64,000 nt of DNA from an uncultured Mordavella sp. (GTDB taxonomy: Bacteria; Bacillota; Clostridia; Lachnospirales; Lachnospiraceae), in assembly GCA_902406105.1 (NCBI GenBank), contig CABPCP010000005.1, positions 1 through 64,000 on the forward strand, read 5' to 3'. Under the pieces are notes generated by a model. That model was not told the DNA's origin, did not search any database, and saw only the letters and a program-made list of their open reading frames with translations. Shown piece after piece: positions 25,874-34,502 of the stretch. Position numbers and translations under genes: made by a program. The stretch's first letter is position 1. Each line of letters starts with the position of its first letter.

Positions 25874-26641
25874 CTATTCTACCAAGTATTCCATTGGATT
25901 GACCGGCTGTCCGTCTTTTCTCATCTCAAAATATACGTTGCAGCCTTCCACGCTGTAATATTTCGTTGGCTGGCTGACATAGCCCAATACAGTTTTGGCC
26001 TCTACCTGGTCGCCCACCTTTACTGGCACTTCCTTCAACTGGCCATAGAAGAGCTCATAGCCATTGCCAAGGTCCACATTTACGGTTGTCCCCGTTTCTG
26101 CCGTTACATCTATGGATTTCACGGTCCCTGGCGCGGATGAGATCACTTGGTCTCCTTCTGCCCCGGATATGATCATTGCCGGATTATACTTATATTGATC
26201 CAAGGTTGAAAAATACACCGTCTTGTCCATACTGTAACTTAAGAGTACATTTCCGTCTACCGGCCACAGAAGCTGACTGTCGCTGGTAAAGCTGGCAGAT
26301 TGGCTGCTTCCGGAAGTACTCTGGGCCACAGGCGTCTCCTGGCCTTGTGTCTGCGTTCCTTCATCTGATTCCTCATTATTTTCCGCCTCTTCTTCCGCTG
26401 GCTCCTCTGTGTTCAGAATCAAGTCCGTATTCGTCTCTTTCGTGCGCTGAGTTTCATTCTCCCGCGTTTCATCTGCTGTCTGAGTCTCTTCCGCCTGCGC
26501 CACCTGATCCTCCCGCTGGGATTCTTGATGATCCCTGAATGTATATGTTCCAACGATCGCGATGGCGGCCGCAAAACTCAGGACCGCGGCGGCAGTAGCC
26601 CCTCTCCTTTTCTTCGGCTTTGGTTTTTGCCTCTGATTCAT
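25874..26641 (-). CDS. spoIIQ: SpoIIQ-like protein with degenerate LytM/M23 domain
   Basis: 255 residues: a basic cytoplasmic N-terminus, one membrane segment (~16-33), a ~80-residue Glu/Thr-rich linker, and an M23-type domain (~125-250). Its position next to spoIID matches SpoIIQ, the forespore protein that docks the mother-cell SpoIIIA complex across the intermembrane space. The zinc ligands of active M23 enzymes are absent: the HxxxD site reads NPAMI (153-157) and the HxH site reads NVY (235-237). A scaffold rather than an endopeptidase is therefore expected. AGGTGGTGA precedes the ATG. A generic M23-like protein is the alternative. Confidence 0.8.
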   Translation of the reverse strand: MNQRQKPKPKKRRGATAAAVLSFAAAIAIVGTYTFRDHQESQREDQVAQAEETQTADETRENETQRTKETNTDLILNTEEPAEEEAENNEESDEGTQTQGQETPVAQSTSGSSQSASFTSDSQLLWPVDGNVLLSYSMDKTVYFSTLDQYKYNPAMIISGAEGDQVISSAPGTVKSIDVTAETGTTVNVDLGNGYELFYGQLKEVPVKVGDQVEAKTVLGYVSQPTKYYSVEGCNVYFEMRKDGQPVNPMEYLVE

Positions 26642-26714
26642 TTTATATCACCACCTTTGCCTTTATTTTTGCCAGATAGTGATACACTTATTCTCAAGAA
26701 GCAAATCTTTTACA

Positions 26715-27644
26715 TCAATCTGCCGCCGCTTTTCCCGCGCTCTCCTGGGACTCCTCCCCCGCTTCTTCTGACTGTACGATATCCGCTACTTCTTTTATCT
26801 TTGTTCCGGGAAAAAAGTACGCCAGAATCTCTTCAAATGTATTGTTCTCTTCCGCCATTTTTCCCGCGGTATACTGGCTCATTCCCAGTCCATGTCCTAC
26901 CCCTCTTGTGGTGATCCTTACCTTTCCATTATATTTCTGCAGGGTAAAACAACTGGAAGCCAGATGATACGTTTCCCGAAATTCCTCTCCGCTGACCGTC
27001 TCTTCTCCTACCCGAACGCTTAACACATATCCCGCGGTATCGCTTTTTGTCACTTCCGCATCCAGTGCATCAATGGTCACCGTCTGGATCTGCTCCGGCG
27101 CCTCAATGTCCAACGGGCAGTCCGCGATCTTCAGATAAGGATACTCTTCTCCCAGCACTTCTTTCCCATCCCTGGTACTTCCATTACTCAGCCGGAAAAA
27201 GGGAGTTTTCGCCAGGTTCCCTTCGTAGGTCAGCACCTGCCCTTCCGTCGCTTCCCATGCCTTCTGCAATTTTTTATAATTTCTGGAATATCCGCTCATT
27301 CCCCATGCTTCTTCCATCTGTTCCCGATCCCAGAATTCTTCTTCCAGCGCTGTCCCGGTTCCTCCTGACTGGAGTTTTTCGTAAATGTCTGTCCTTACCA
27401 GCACAGCCTGCGCTTTCAGCGCTTCTTCCTCATAGTCCGCCGGAATTTCTTTTGCTAAAATTCCAATGCAGTACTCTTCGATGGGCATCTGGATCTCCCC
27501 CGCCTCCGTCTTTACCCGGATGTCGGTACTGTCCACCTGGGAGGAAGATACACTGCTTGGCCCATTTATGAATACAGTCACTACATAGGGCAGCAAAATG
27601 ATAATAAGGATGTAGCATCCTAGTTTTTTCAGTCTTTGACCCAT
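26715..27644 (-). CDS. spoIID: Stage II sporulation protein D
   Basis: 309 residues: one N-terminal membrane segment (~9-27), then the SpoIID lytic transglycosylase domain. The catalytic Glu lies in CIGILAKEIPADYEEEALKAQAVLVRTD; the later signature TRGVGHGLGMSQYTAGKMAEENNTFEEILAYFFPGTKI is complete, with Cys and His positions for metal binding. It degrades septal peptidoglycan during engulfment. ATG 27644 is chosen since GGGAGGG is just upstream; that ribosome binding site is inside a hairpin. The gene is followed by spoIIQ after 73 bp. Confidence 0.94.
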   Translation of the reverse strand: MGQRLKKLGCYILIIILLPYVVTVFINGPSSVSSSQVDSTDIRVKTEAGEIQMPIEEYCIGILAKEIPADYEEEALKAQAVLVRTDIYEKLQSGGTGTALEEEFWDREQMEEAWGMSGYSRNYKKLQKAWEATEGQVLTYEGNLAKTPFFRLSNGSTRDGKEVLGEEYPYLKIADCPLDIEAPEQIQTVTIDALDAEVTKSDTAGYVLSVRVGEETVSGEEFRETYHLASSCFTLQKYNGKVRITTRGVGHGLGMSQYTAGKMAEENNTFEEILAYFFPGTKIKEVADIVQSEEAGEESQESAGKAAAD

Positions 27645-27647
27645 AAA

Positions 27648-27679
27648 AAGCCCTCCCATACACTTATATGGAAGGGCTT
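27648..27679 (-). terminator. Hairpin over the spoIID ribosome binding site
   Basis: On the minus strand AAGCCCTTCCATA (27679-27667), a 6-nt loop and TATGGGAGGGCTT (27660-27648) pair over 13 bp with one G-U, followed by TTTAT. It could terminate the upstream membrane-protein transcript. The right arm contains the GGGAGGG ribosome binding site of spoIID, so it may also lower translation of readthrough RNA. Confidence 0.7.
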
Positions 27680-27685
27680 CTATTT

Positions 27686-28360
27686 TTATTCTTCTTTTTC
27701 TGCTCCCGGCCCATATACTCCATTCCAGGATCCCTGCGGACCGATTCCTTTCTCCCGGTTCCGGATCAGGAAGAAATAGATTGAGGTGTACAGCGGAATG
27801 AAAACCCCCAGCACTCCATGAAGCAGGGCATAATTATCATCCGTATACCTTTTAAATATCTGACGGTTTACCAAAATCTGAAGCGCAGCTGTCATAGCGC
27901 TTACCGCTACAGACAGCAGCGTCAGCATAATAATTCCGATCAGCATCAGAAACAGCCCTGCTCCAGACGCTCCGCCCTGGTAATTCCGGTATGCCTCCGA
28001 ATAATCGTAGGCGCGGAAAATGAGATTTGACACTTCCAGCACCACGCCGCCCACAATGAAGATGGTAAATACGCTCATGACCAGGCTTCCCACCACGGGA
28101 ATCACTAACAGCCACAGTCCTGGACTCTTCAGATCTCTTTTCCCAAAATGCAGGGTTCCGCATAGTTCCCCTTGAAAATAGGTTCTCGCGTAGGGGACAA
28201 ATGCCAGCCAGGGATAGTTCATCCCGCGCCTTTTCCCCATCGTATACATCCCCACACCTCTTAAGATATAGCCGGCCAGCCAGCCGATGCCAAGCACAGC
28301 AAAGATCAAAAAATAGCTCATAAAAAGGGTGAGCAGGAAACCGTTGCCCCCAACTTCCAT
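27686..28360 (-). CDS. Hypothetical integral membrane protein
   Basis: 224 residues with about five membrane segments and a Gly/Tyr-rich end (YGPGAEKEE). I do not recognise a family with certainty; the stretch GKRRGMNYPWLAFVPYARTYFQGELCG resembles small membrane proteins of gut Clostridia that are often annotated only as hypothetical. GGAGG lies seven bases before the ATG, overlapping the stop of glgP, so it is coupled to that gene. The hairpin before spoIID follows. Confidence 0.75.
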   Translation of the reverse strand: MEVGGNGFLLTLFMSYFLIFAVLGIGWLAGYILRGVGMYTMGKRRGMNYPWLAFVPYARTYFQGELCGTLHFGKRDLKSPGLWLLVIPVVGSLVMSVFTIFIVGGVVLEVSNLIFRAYDYSEAYRNYQGGASGAGLFLMLIGIIMLTLLSVAVSAMTAALQILVNRQIFKRYTDDNYALLHGVLGVFIPLYTSIYFFLIRNREKGIGPQGSWNGVYGPGAEKEE

Positions 28361-28362
28361 TC

Positions 28363-30831
28363 TTATACCTCCACTGTAAGCCTATCCAAATGCCAAATAT
28401 CGTCTACGTACTCCTGGATCGTCCGGTCGGAAGAAAATTTCCCGCAGCTTGCCGTCTGTAAAAGCGCCATCCTGGCCCAGCGGTCCTGATCCCGGTAAGC
28501 CGCCTCCACCTGCTCCTGCGCCTGGGCGTACGCCCGGAAATCTTTCAGAATAAAATACATATCCGCCCGGTTTCCCTGAACACTGTTCAGCAATGAGTTG
28601 TAAAGATCCCGGTACATCTCTGTATTCCCGTGAGCGTAGGTTCCGTCTACCAACTGATCTACCACCCGGCGTATCTGAGGATCATTGTTGTAGATCTCTC
28701 TTGGATCGTATCCTCCATACTGCTCAAAATGAATGACTTCGTCAGAACTTAATCCAAAGATAAACGCATTCTCCCGGCCGACTTCCTCCACGATCTCCAC
28801 ATTCGCTCCGTCCATGGTTCCAAGCGTTGGAGCTCCGTTCAGCATAAATTTCATATTTCCTGTTCCGGAAGCCTCTTTAGAAGCAGTGGAAATCTGTTCG
28901 CTCACGTCTGCCGCCGCAAAAATAAGTTCTGCGTTAGAAACTCGGTAATCCTCGATAAATACAACTTTCAGCTTGCCGTTGATACTGCGGTCATTGTTGA
29001 TCACATCCGCCACAGAGTTGATCAGTTTGATGATCTGTTTTGCCCGGATATAACCCGCAGAAGCTTTGGCCCCAAAGATAAAGGTTCTGGGATAGAAACT
29101 CTTCTCCGGGTGTTCCTTGATCTGGTTATACAGATACATCACATGAAGAATATTCAAAAGCTGACGTTTATACTCATGAAGCCGTTTTACCTGGACGTCG
29201 AAGATGGATCTTGGATCCAGCTCAATTCCATTGTGTTTTAAAATATAGTCTGCCAGACGTTCCTTATTTTTATACTTGATGCTCATGAATTCTTTCAGTA
29301 CTTCTTTGTCATCGACCCATTTTTTCAAGCCGGACATAAGGGACAGATCCGTGATCCAGTCCTTCGTTCCAAGTTTATCCGTCACCCAGTCTGCCAGAAG
29401 CGGATTCCCGTGCATCAAGAACCGCCTCTGGGTAATTCCGTTGGTCTTATTGTTAAATTTCTCCGGCATCATTTCATAGAAATCCTTCAGTTCCTGATGC
29501 TTCAAGATCTCTGTATGAAGTCTGGCCACTCCGTTTACAGAATAGCCTGCTACGATAGCCAAATGCGCCATTCTTACCTGGCCGTCCATTAAGATCGCCA
29601 TCCGTTTTACCTTTCCTTCATCTCCCGGATACTGTCTGCGGATCTGTTCTACAAACCGACGGTCGATCTCCTGTACGATCTGGTAGATTCTTGGCAGCAA
29701 TCGAGAAAACAAGTCGATGGGCCATTTCTCAAGAGCCTCCGCCATAATCGTATGATTGGTATAAGCGCAGGTCTTAGTCGTAATCTCCCACGCCTCATTC
29801 CATCCCAATCCTTCCTCATCCAGAAGAATCCTCATAAGTTCCGCTACCGCCACGGTGGGATGGGTATCGTTCATCTGGAACGTTACCTTCTCTGGCAGCT
29901 TCATAATATCATCGTGGGCCTTCTTATATTTGACAATTGCCGCCTGGATACTCGCGGAGATGAAGAAATACTGCTGCTTCAGACGCAGTTCTTTCCCCGC
30001 GTAATGGTTGTCATTAGGATAGAGCACCTCTACGATCGTTTTGGCCAGGTTCTGCTGCTCTACCGCTTTGTGATAGTCGCCCCGGTCAAAGGAATCCAGC
30101 TGGAAGTCCACGATCGGCTCCGCATCCCAGATCCGGAGCGTATTGACTATATGATTCCCATAACCAACGATTGGATAATCATAGGGAACCGCGAGAACCG
30201 ATTCATAATTTTCCTGCACGAAATGGGTCCTGCCGGTCTCATCATATTCTACCCGGATATTTCCCCCAAACCGGATCTCCTTAGCATACTCCGGCCGTCT
30301 CAGTTCAAAAGGATTCCCGTCTTTGAGCCAGTTGTCCGGTGTTTCTACCTGATAACCATCTTCGATCTTCTGCTTGAACATTCCGTACCGGTACCGAATA
30401 CCGCAGCCATAGGCCGCATATCCCAGAGTTGCCAGGGAGTCCAGGAAACAGGCGGCCAGCCGTCCCAGACCTCCATTTCCCAGCGCTGGGTCTGGTTCCT
30501 GATCCTCGATGACGTTCAGATCAATGCCCATCTCATCCAGAGCTTCTTTGACTTCCTTATAGGCCGTCATATTGATCAGATTATTTCCAAGGGCGCGTCC
30601 CAGCAGGAATTCCATAGACATATAGTAGACCATCTTAGGATCGTCCTTCTCAAACTGCTTCTGAGTAGCGATCCAGTCATCGATGATCGCCTCCTTTACC
30701 GCGTAAGATACAGCCTGAAACAGCTGCTGAGGCGTGGCCTCCTCAATGGTTTTCCGAAACAAAGTCTTAACGTTATTGATAACTTCTTTCTTAAATATTT
30801 CCTTTTCAAATCTTGGATTATACATTTTCAC
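28363..30831 (-). CDS. glgP: Glycogen/starch phosphorylase
   Basis: 822 residues. Releases glucose-1-phosphate from glycogen or maltodextrin in the cytoplasm using pyridoxal phosphate. Visible family blocks are YYMSMEFLLGRALGNNL, EPDPALGNGGLGRLAACFLDSLATL, the NDTHPTVAVAELMR catalytic region, RFLMHGNPLLADWV, VKRLHEYKRQLLN and the PLP-lysine block SKEASGTGNMKFMLNGAPTLGTMDGANVEI. The start is GTG 30831 or ATG 30825; both are near GGAAGGA (4 and 10 bases). It lies 38 bp after ileS on the same strand and could be co-transcribed with it. Confidence 0.96.
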   Translation of the reverse strand: MKMYNPRFEKEIFKKEVINNVKTLFRKTIEEATPQQLFQAVSYAVKEAIIDDWIATQKQFEKDDPKMVYYMSMEFLLGRALGNNLINMTAYKEVKEALDEMGIDLNVIEDQEPDPALGNGGLGRLAACFLDSLATLGYAAYGCGIRYRYGMFKQKIEDGYQVETPDNWLKDGNPFELRRPEYAKEIRFGGNIRVEYDETGRTHFVQENYESVLAVPYDYPIVGYGNHIVNTLRIWDAEPIVDFQLDSFDRGDYHKAVEQQNLAKTIVEVLYPNDNHYAGKELRLKQQYFFISASIQAAIVKYKKAHDDIMKLPEKVTFQMNDTHPTVAVAELMRILLDEEGLGWNEAWEITTKTCAYTNHTIMAEALEKWPIDLFSRLLPRIYQIVQEIDRRFVEQIRRQYPGDEGKVKRMAILMDGQVRMAHLAIVAGYSVNGVARLHTEILKHQELKDFYEMMPEKFNNKTNGITQRRFLMHGNPLLADWVTDKLGTKDWITDLSLMSGLKKWVDDKEVLKEFMSIKYKNKERLADYILKHNGIELDPRSIFDVQVKRLHEYKRQLLNILHVMYLYNQIKEHPEKSFYPRTFIFGAKASAGYIRAKQIIKLINSVADVINNDRSINGKLKVVFIEDYRVSNAELIFAAADVSEQISTASKEASGTGNMKFMLNGAPTLGTMDGANVEIVEEVGRENAFIFGLSSDEVIHFEQYGGYDPREIYNNDPQIRRVVDQLVDGTYAHGNTEMYRDLYNSLLNSVQGNRADMYFILKDFRAYAQAQEQVEAAYRDQDRWARMALLQTASCGKFSSDRTIQEYVDDIWHLDRLTVEV

Positions 30832-30868
30832 TTATTCCTTCCCTTCGTCAGTTGCGCCGCGGGCTTGA

Positions 30869-33800
30869 TTATTTTTTCTCTACTCCAAGAGTCACCTTTT
30901 CTCCGTTGATCTTCCATTCCTTCACATAGCCTGATGGGGATGATTTCTCCACGGTAAGAGCCAGTGTTTCCTGACCGATCTCTTCTGCGTTCTCCGCAAA
31001 TATTTCTTCCGCCCGGTCAGTTCCCTCATAGGTAACGCCGATCTTATCCATAACCTCGAATCCGGCCTCCTTGCGCATAGTCTGTACTTTACTGATGATC
31101 TCTCGTACAAACCCTTCTCGCCGAAGCTCTTCCGTCAGATTAGTGTCCAATACAACCGTAATTCCATTATCGTCTTCTGACACATATCCTTCTGTCTGAG
31201 CGGTCTCGATCAAAAGGTCTTCTCGGAATAAGGTGATCTGCTGCCCGTTTACATCCAGTTTCAGAGAATCGTTCGCGTTTAGCTCATCCATGGCGGCATT
31301 TCCATCGATCTGGCTTAACGTGGTCTTGATCCCGCCTAACATTTTACCATATTTAGGTCCTACTGTCTTTAACTGTGGTTTAAATGTATATGAAGTAAAC
31401 GCGCGGACTTCCTGAGTAAATGTAATTTCTTTTACATTCAGCTCGTCTCTGACGATCTCCTGATAAAATTCAGGAAGGTCAAATCCCGCCTTCACATACA
31501 TCTGGCCAATAGGCTGACGGTTCTTGATATTCGCTGTGTTCCGGCAGGCGCGGCCCATGACTACCAGCTTCAGGACTTTCTCCATATTAGACTCCAGTTC
31601 CTGATCGATCTGGCTTTCATCCGCCGCAGGGAAGTCGCATAGATGGATACTCTCCGGCGCCTCCGGATCAATGCTGCGCACCAGATTCTGATAGATCTCC
31701 TCCGTCATGAATGGAATCATAGGCGCCGCCGCTTTGCTGATATTGACCAGAGCCGTATAAAGAGTCATGTAAGCGTTGATCTTATCCTGCTCCATGCCTT
31801 TTGCCCAGAAACGGTCACGGCTTCTTCTTACATACCAGTTGCTCATATCATCTACGAACTCCTGAAGCGCTCTTGCGGCCTCCGGGATCCGATAATTATT
31901 CAGGTCATCGTCCACCGTTCTGATCACGGTATTTAACTTAGACAGGAGCCATTTATCCATTACGGATAATTTATCGTATTCCAATGTGTATTTCGTTGCG
32001 TCAAATTCATCGATATTTGCGTACAGAACGAAGAAGGCATAGGTATTCCACAGTGTTCCCATGAATTTTCTCTGTCCTTCCACAACTGCTTTCCCATGGA
32101 AGCGGTTGGGCAGCCAGGGCGCGCTGTTCACATAGAAATACCAACGGATCGCGTCTGCTCCGTATTTCTCCAGGGCATCAAACGGATCTACCGCGTTTCC
32201 TTTAGATTTGCTCATCTTCTGGCCGTTTTCATCCTGTACGTGTCCTAAAACGATAACGTTCTTGTAAGGCGCTTTGTTAAAGATCAGGGTAGAGATGGCC
32301 AGCAGGGAGTAGAACCATCCTCTGGTCTGGTCCACCGCCTCGGAAATAAAGTCTGCCGGGAACTGTTTCTCAAATAATTCCTGGTTCTCGAAAGGATAGT
32401 GATGCTGGGCAAACGGCATAGCGCCTGAATCAAACCAGCAGTCGATCACTTCCGGAACTCTGTGCATTTCTTTGCCGCATTTCGGACATTTGATGGTTAC
32501 ACCGTCGATATACGGACGATGCAGTTCGATATCATCCGGGCAGTTATCGGACATTTCCTTCAATTCCGCGATGCTTCCGATGGAGTGCTGATGGCCGCAC
32601 TCGCACTCCCAGATATTTAAAGGAGTCCCCCAGTAACGGTTCCGGCTTATGCCCCAATCCTGGACATTTTCCAGCCAGTCGCCAAACCGTCCCTTGCCGA
32701 TGCTCTCCGGAATCCAGTTGATGGTATTGTTGTTGGCGATCAGGTCGTCTTTCACCGCCGTCATATTGATGAACCAGGATTCGCGGGCATAGTAGATCAG
32801 GGGCGTATCACACCGCCAGCAGTGAGGATAGCTGTGTTCAAACTTAGGCGCGTCGAAGAGAAGGCCTCTCGCCTCCAGGTCCTTTAATACCTCCGGATCC
32901 GCTTTCTTCACGAACAGGCCGGCAAATGGAGTAGTCTCGCCCATATTTCCTTTCTCGTCTACCAACTGAACGAAAGGCATATCGTACCTGCGGCCCACCT
33001 TAGCATCGTCCTCACCAAAGGCCGGCGCAATGTGTACCACGCCAGTACCATCGGTCAGGGTTACGTAAGTATCGCAGGTGATAAAGAAGGCTTTCTTATT
33101 CTGTTTTGCCGCGCAGTCTGCCGCGCACTGATACAGAGGCTCATACTCCTTGTATTCCAGATCTTTTCCTTTGTAAGTCTCCAAGATCTCATAATCCGGC
33201 GCTTTATCGCCGTCCGCTTCCGCCGCTTCAGCTCCGGCGGCTTTCGCTGCCAGACCTCCGAGCACGGTATCCAGAAGAGCACAGGCCATATAGTATACAT
33301 TTCCATCGGCCGCCTTTACCTTTGCGTAGTCTTCCTCCGGGTTTACGCACAGACCGATATTAGAAGGCAGGGTCCATGGCGTGGTGGTCCATGCCAGGAA
33401 ATAGGCATCCTCGCCGATCACCTTGAAGCGGACGATAGCAGAGCGTTCCTTCACATCTTTATAACCCTGGGCCACTTCCTGAGCGGAAAGAGGCGTTCCG
33501 CAGCGAGGGCAGTAAGGCACGATCTTAAAGCCTTTGTACAAAAGGCCCTTCTCCCAGATCTGCTTCAGCGCCCACCATTCAGACTCAATATAGTCATTAT
33601 GATACGTAACATAAGGATGCTCCATATCTGCCCAGAAACCAACGGTAGCAGAGAAATCCTCCCACATACCTTTGTATTTCCAGACACTTTCCTTACATTT
33701 ATCGATAAAAGGCTCCAGGCCATACTCCTCAATCTGCTCCTTGCCGTCCAGGCCAAGGGCGCGCTCTACTTCCAGCTCAACCGGAAGCCCATGGGTATCC

Positions 33801-34054
33801 CATCCTGCTTTTCTGGGCACTTCGTACCCCTTCATGGTACGGTAACGAGGGATCATATCCTTGATGACCCGGGTAAGCACATGGCCGATATGAGGCTTAC
33901 CGTTGGCCGTTGGAGGGCCGTCGTAAAACATATAAATCTCATTGCCATCCCGCTCTTCCATACTCTTTTCAAAAATGTGATTTTCTTCCCAGAACTTCTC
34001 GGTGGCCTTCTCCCGGTCCACAAAGTTCAGGTCCGTAGAAACTTTCTTGTACAT
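30869..34054 (-). CDS. ileS: Isoleucyl-tRNA synthetase
   Basis: 1061 residues, the long type with a C-terminal extension. Class I motifs: PHIGHV (~residue 57) and KMSKSKGNAVDPFD. The CP1 editing domain includes TTPWTLPSNIGLCVNP, and zinc-type cysteines appear in WECECGHQHS and IKCPKCGKEMHR. It charges and proof-reads tRNA-Ile. ATG 34054 has AAGGAGG seven bases upstream. Expression is controlled by the T-box leader; repeat copy 8 lies between the T-box terminator and the ribosome binding site. Confidence 0.97.
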   Translation of the reverse strand: MYKKVSTDLNFVDREKATEKFWEENHIFEKSMEERDGNEIYMFYDGPPTANGKPHIGHVLTRVIKDMIPRYRTMKGYEVPRKAGWDTHGLPVELEVERALGLDGKEQIEEYGLEPFIDKCKESVWKYKGMWEDFSATVGFWADMEHPYVTYHNDYIESEWWALKQIWEKGLLYKGFKIVPYCPRCGTPLSAQEVAQGYKDVKERSAIVRFKVIGEDAYFLAWTTTPWTLPSNIGLCVNPEEDYAKVKAADGNVYYMACALLDTVLGGLAAKAAGAEAAEADGDKAPDYEILETYKGKDLEYKEYEPLYQCAADCAAKQNKKAFFITCDTYVTLTDGTGVVHIAPAFGEDDAKVGRRYDMPFVQLVDEKGNMGETTPFAGLFVKKADPEVLKDLEARGLLFDAPKFEHSYPHCWRCDTPLIYYARESWFINMTAVKDDLIANNNTINWIPESIGKGRFGDWLENVQDWGISRNRYWGTPLNIWECECGHQHSIGSIAELKEMSDNCPDDIELHRPYIDGVTIKCPKCGKEMHRVPEVIDCWFDSGAMPFAQHHYPFENQELFEKQFPADFISEAVDQTRGWFYSLLAISTLIFNKAPYKNVIVLGHVQDENGQKMSKSKGNAVDPFDALEKYGADAIRWYFYVNSAPWLPNRFHGKAVVEGQRKFMGTLWNTYAFFVLYANIDEFDATKYTLEYDKLSVMDKWLLSKLNTVIRTVDDDLNNYRIPEAARALQEFVDDMSNWYVRRSRDRFWAKGMEQDKINAYMTLYTALVNISKAAAPMIPFMTEEIYQNLVRSIDPEAPESIHLCDFPAADESQIDQELESNMEKVLKLVVMGRACRNTANIKNRQPIGQMYVKAGFDLPEFYQEIVRDELNVKEITFTQEVRAFTSYTFKPQLKTVGPKYGKMLGGIKTTLSQIDGNAAMDELNANDSLKLDVNGQQITLFREDLLIETAQTEGYVSEDDNGITVVLDTNLTEELRREGFVREIISKVQTMRKEAGFEVMDKIGVTYEGTDRAEEIFAENAEEIGQETLALTVEKSSPSGYVKEWKINGEKVTLGVEKK

Positions 34055-34075
34055 GATTGACCTCCTTTTTCAGTT

Positions 34076-34136
34076 GGGGTCGGGGGATTTTTAAAAATCC
34101 CCCGGCCCTAATTAAAAATGCCCTGTCCCTTTTTGA
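34076..34136 (+). repeat. Palindromic repeat, copy 8, in the ileS leader
   Basis: Core 34076-34109 (one mismatch, T at 34080) and a complete tail 34110-34136 on the right, ending at the U-run of the T-box terminator. In the transcript it lies downstream of the terminator and ~10 bp before AAGGAGG of ileS. Inverted pair with copy 9, tails inward. Confidence 0.93.
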
Positions 34137-34391
34137 TAAAAAAAGCTTCCGTCCTGTATAGGACGAAAGCCAGAGCTAACGTTTATAAACCACCTAAACA
34201 TACCAACATATGCTTTCCCTGTAACGGGGGAAATCCGTCAGTTCCTACTAGGCAAAACAGCCTGCTTTTCAGAAACCGCGACTCGGAAGTGATATTCAAT
34301 TGTATCCTACTCATACCAGGCTCCCACCTGCCCCGGCTCTCTTTGATTTTCTGATACAATCTACTGTCTTCGTCAAAGTCTTTCTATATGC
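34137..34391 (-). promoter_or_regulatory. T-box riboswitch leader of ileS
   Basis: On the minus strand the leader shows stem I-like AGAGAGCC...GGTGGGAGCC, a putative AUC specifier at 34293-34291 (GAATATCACTTCC), and the T-box AGGTGGTTTATAAACG (about 34196-34181), whose TGGT bulge suits an A-discriminator tRNA. The terminator pairs GCTTTCGTCC with GGACGGAAGC (34170-34145) before a run of seven U (34144-34137). Uncharged tRNA-Ile should favour antitermination. The fold was judged by eye. Confidence 0.88.
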
Positions 34392-34397
34392 TGTATT

Positions 34398-34427
34398 ATT
34401 ATAGCCAAAAATGGCCGATTCCGTCAA
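34398..34427 (-). promoter_or_regulatory. Probable sigma-A promoter of the ileS T-box transcript
   Basis: TTGACG (34427-34422), an 18-bp spacer and TATAAT (34403-34398) on the minus strand. Repeat copy 9 begins only 7 bp upstream of the -35 box. Confidence 0.75.
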
Positions 34428-34434
34428 GGCTTTT

Positions 34435-34496
34435 TTCAATTAGGGACAGGGCATTTTTAATTAGGGCCGGGGGATTTTTAAAAATCCCCCGGCCCT
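34435..34496 (-). repeat. Palindromic repeat, copy 9
   Basis: Perfect core 34463-34496 (outer pair A/T instead of G/C) with tail 34435-34462 on the left. The tail's end differs (GGGACAGGGC preceded by TTCAATTA). It lies between the carboxypeptidase stop and the ileS promoter. Confidence 0.93.
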
Positions 34497-34502
34497 AATT
34501 GA

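Noticed and set aside
33032..34060. Long open frame on the plus strand opposite ileS (and similar long frames opposite mnmG, jetD and the class V gene)
   Set aside because: They are antisense to well-conserved genes, lack ribosome binding sites and give protein sequences of no plausible composition.
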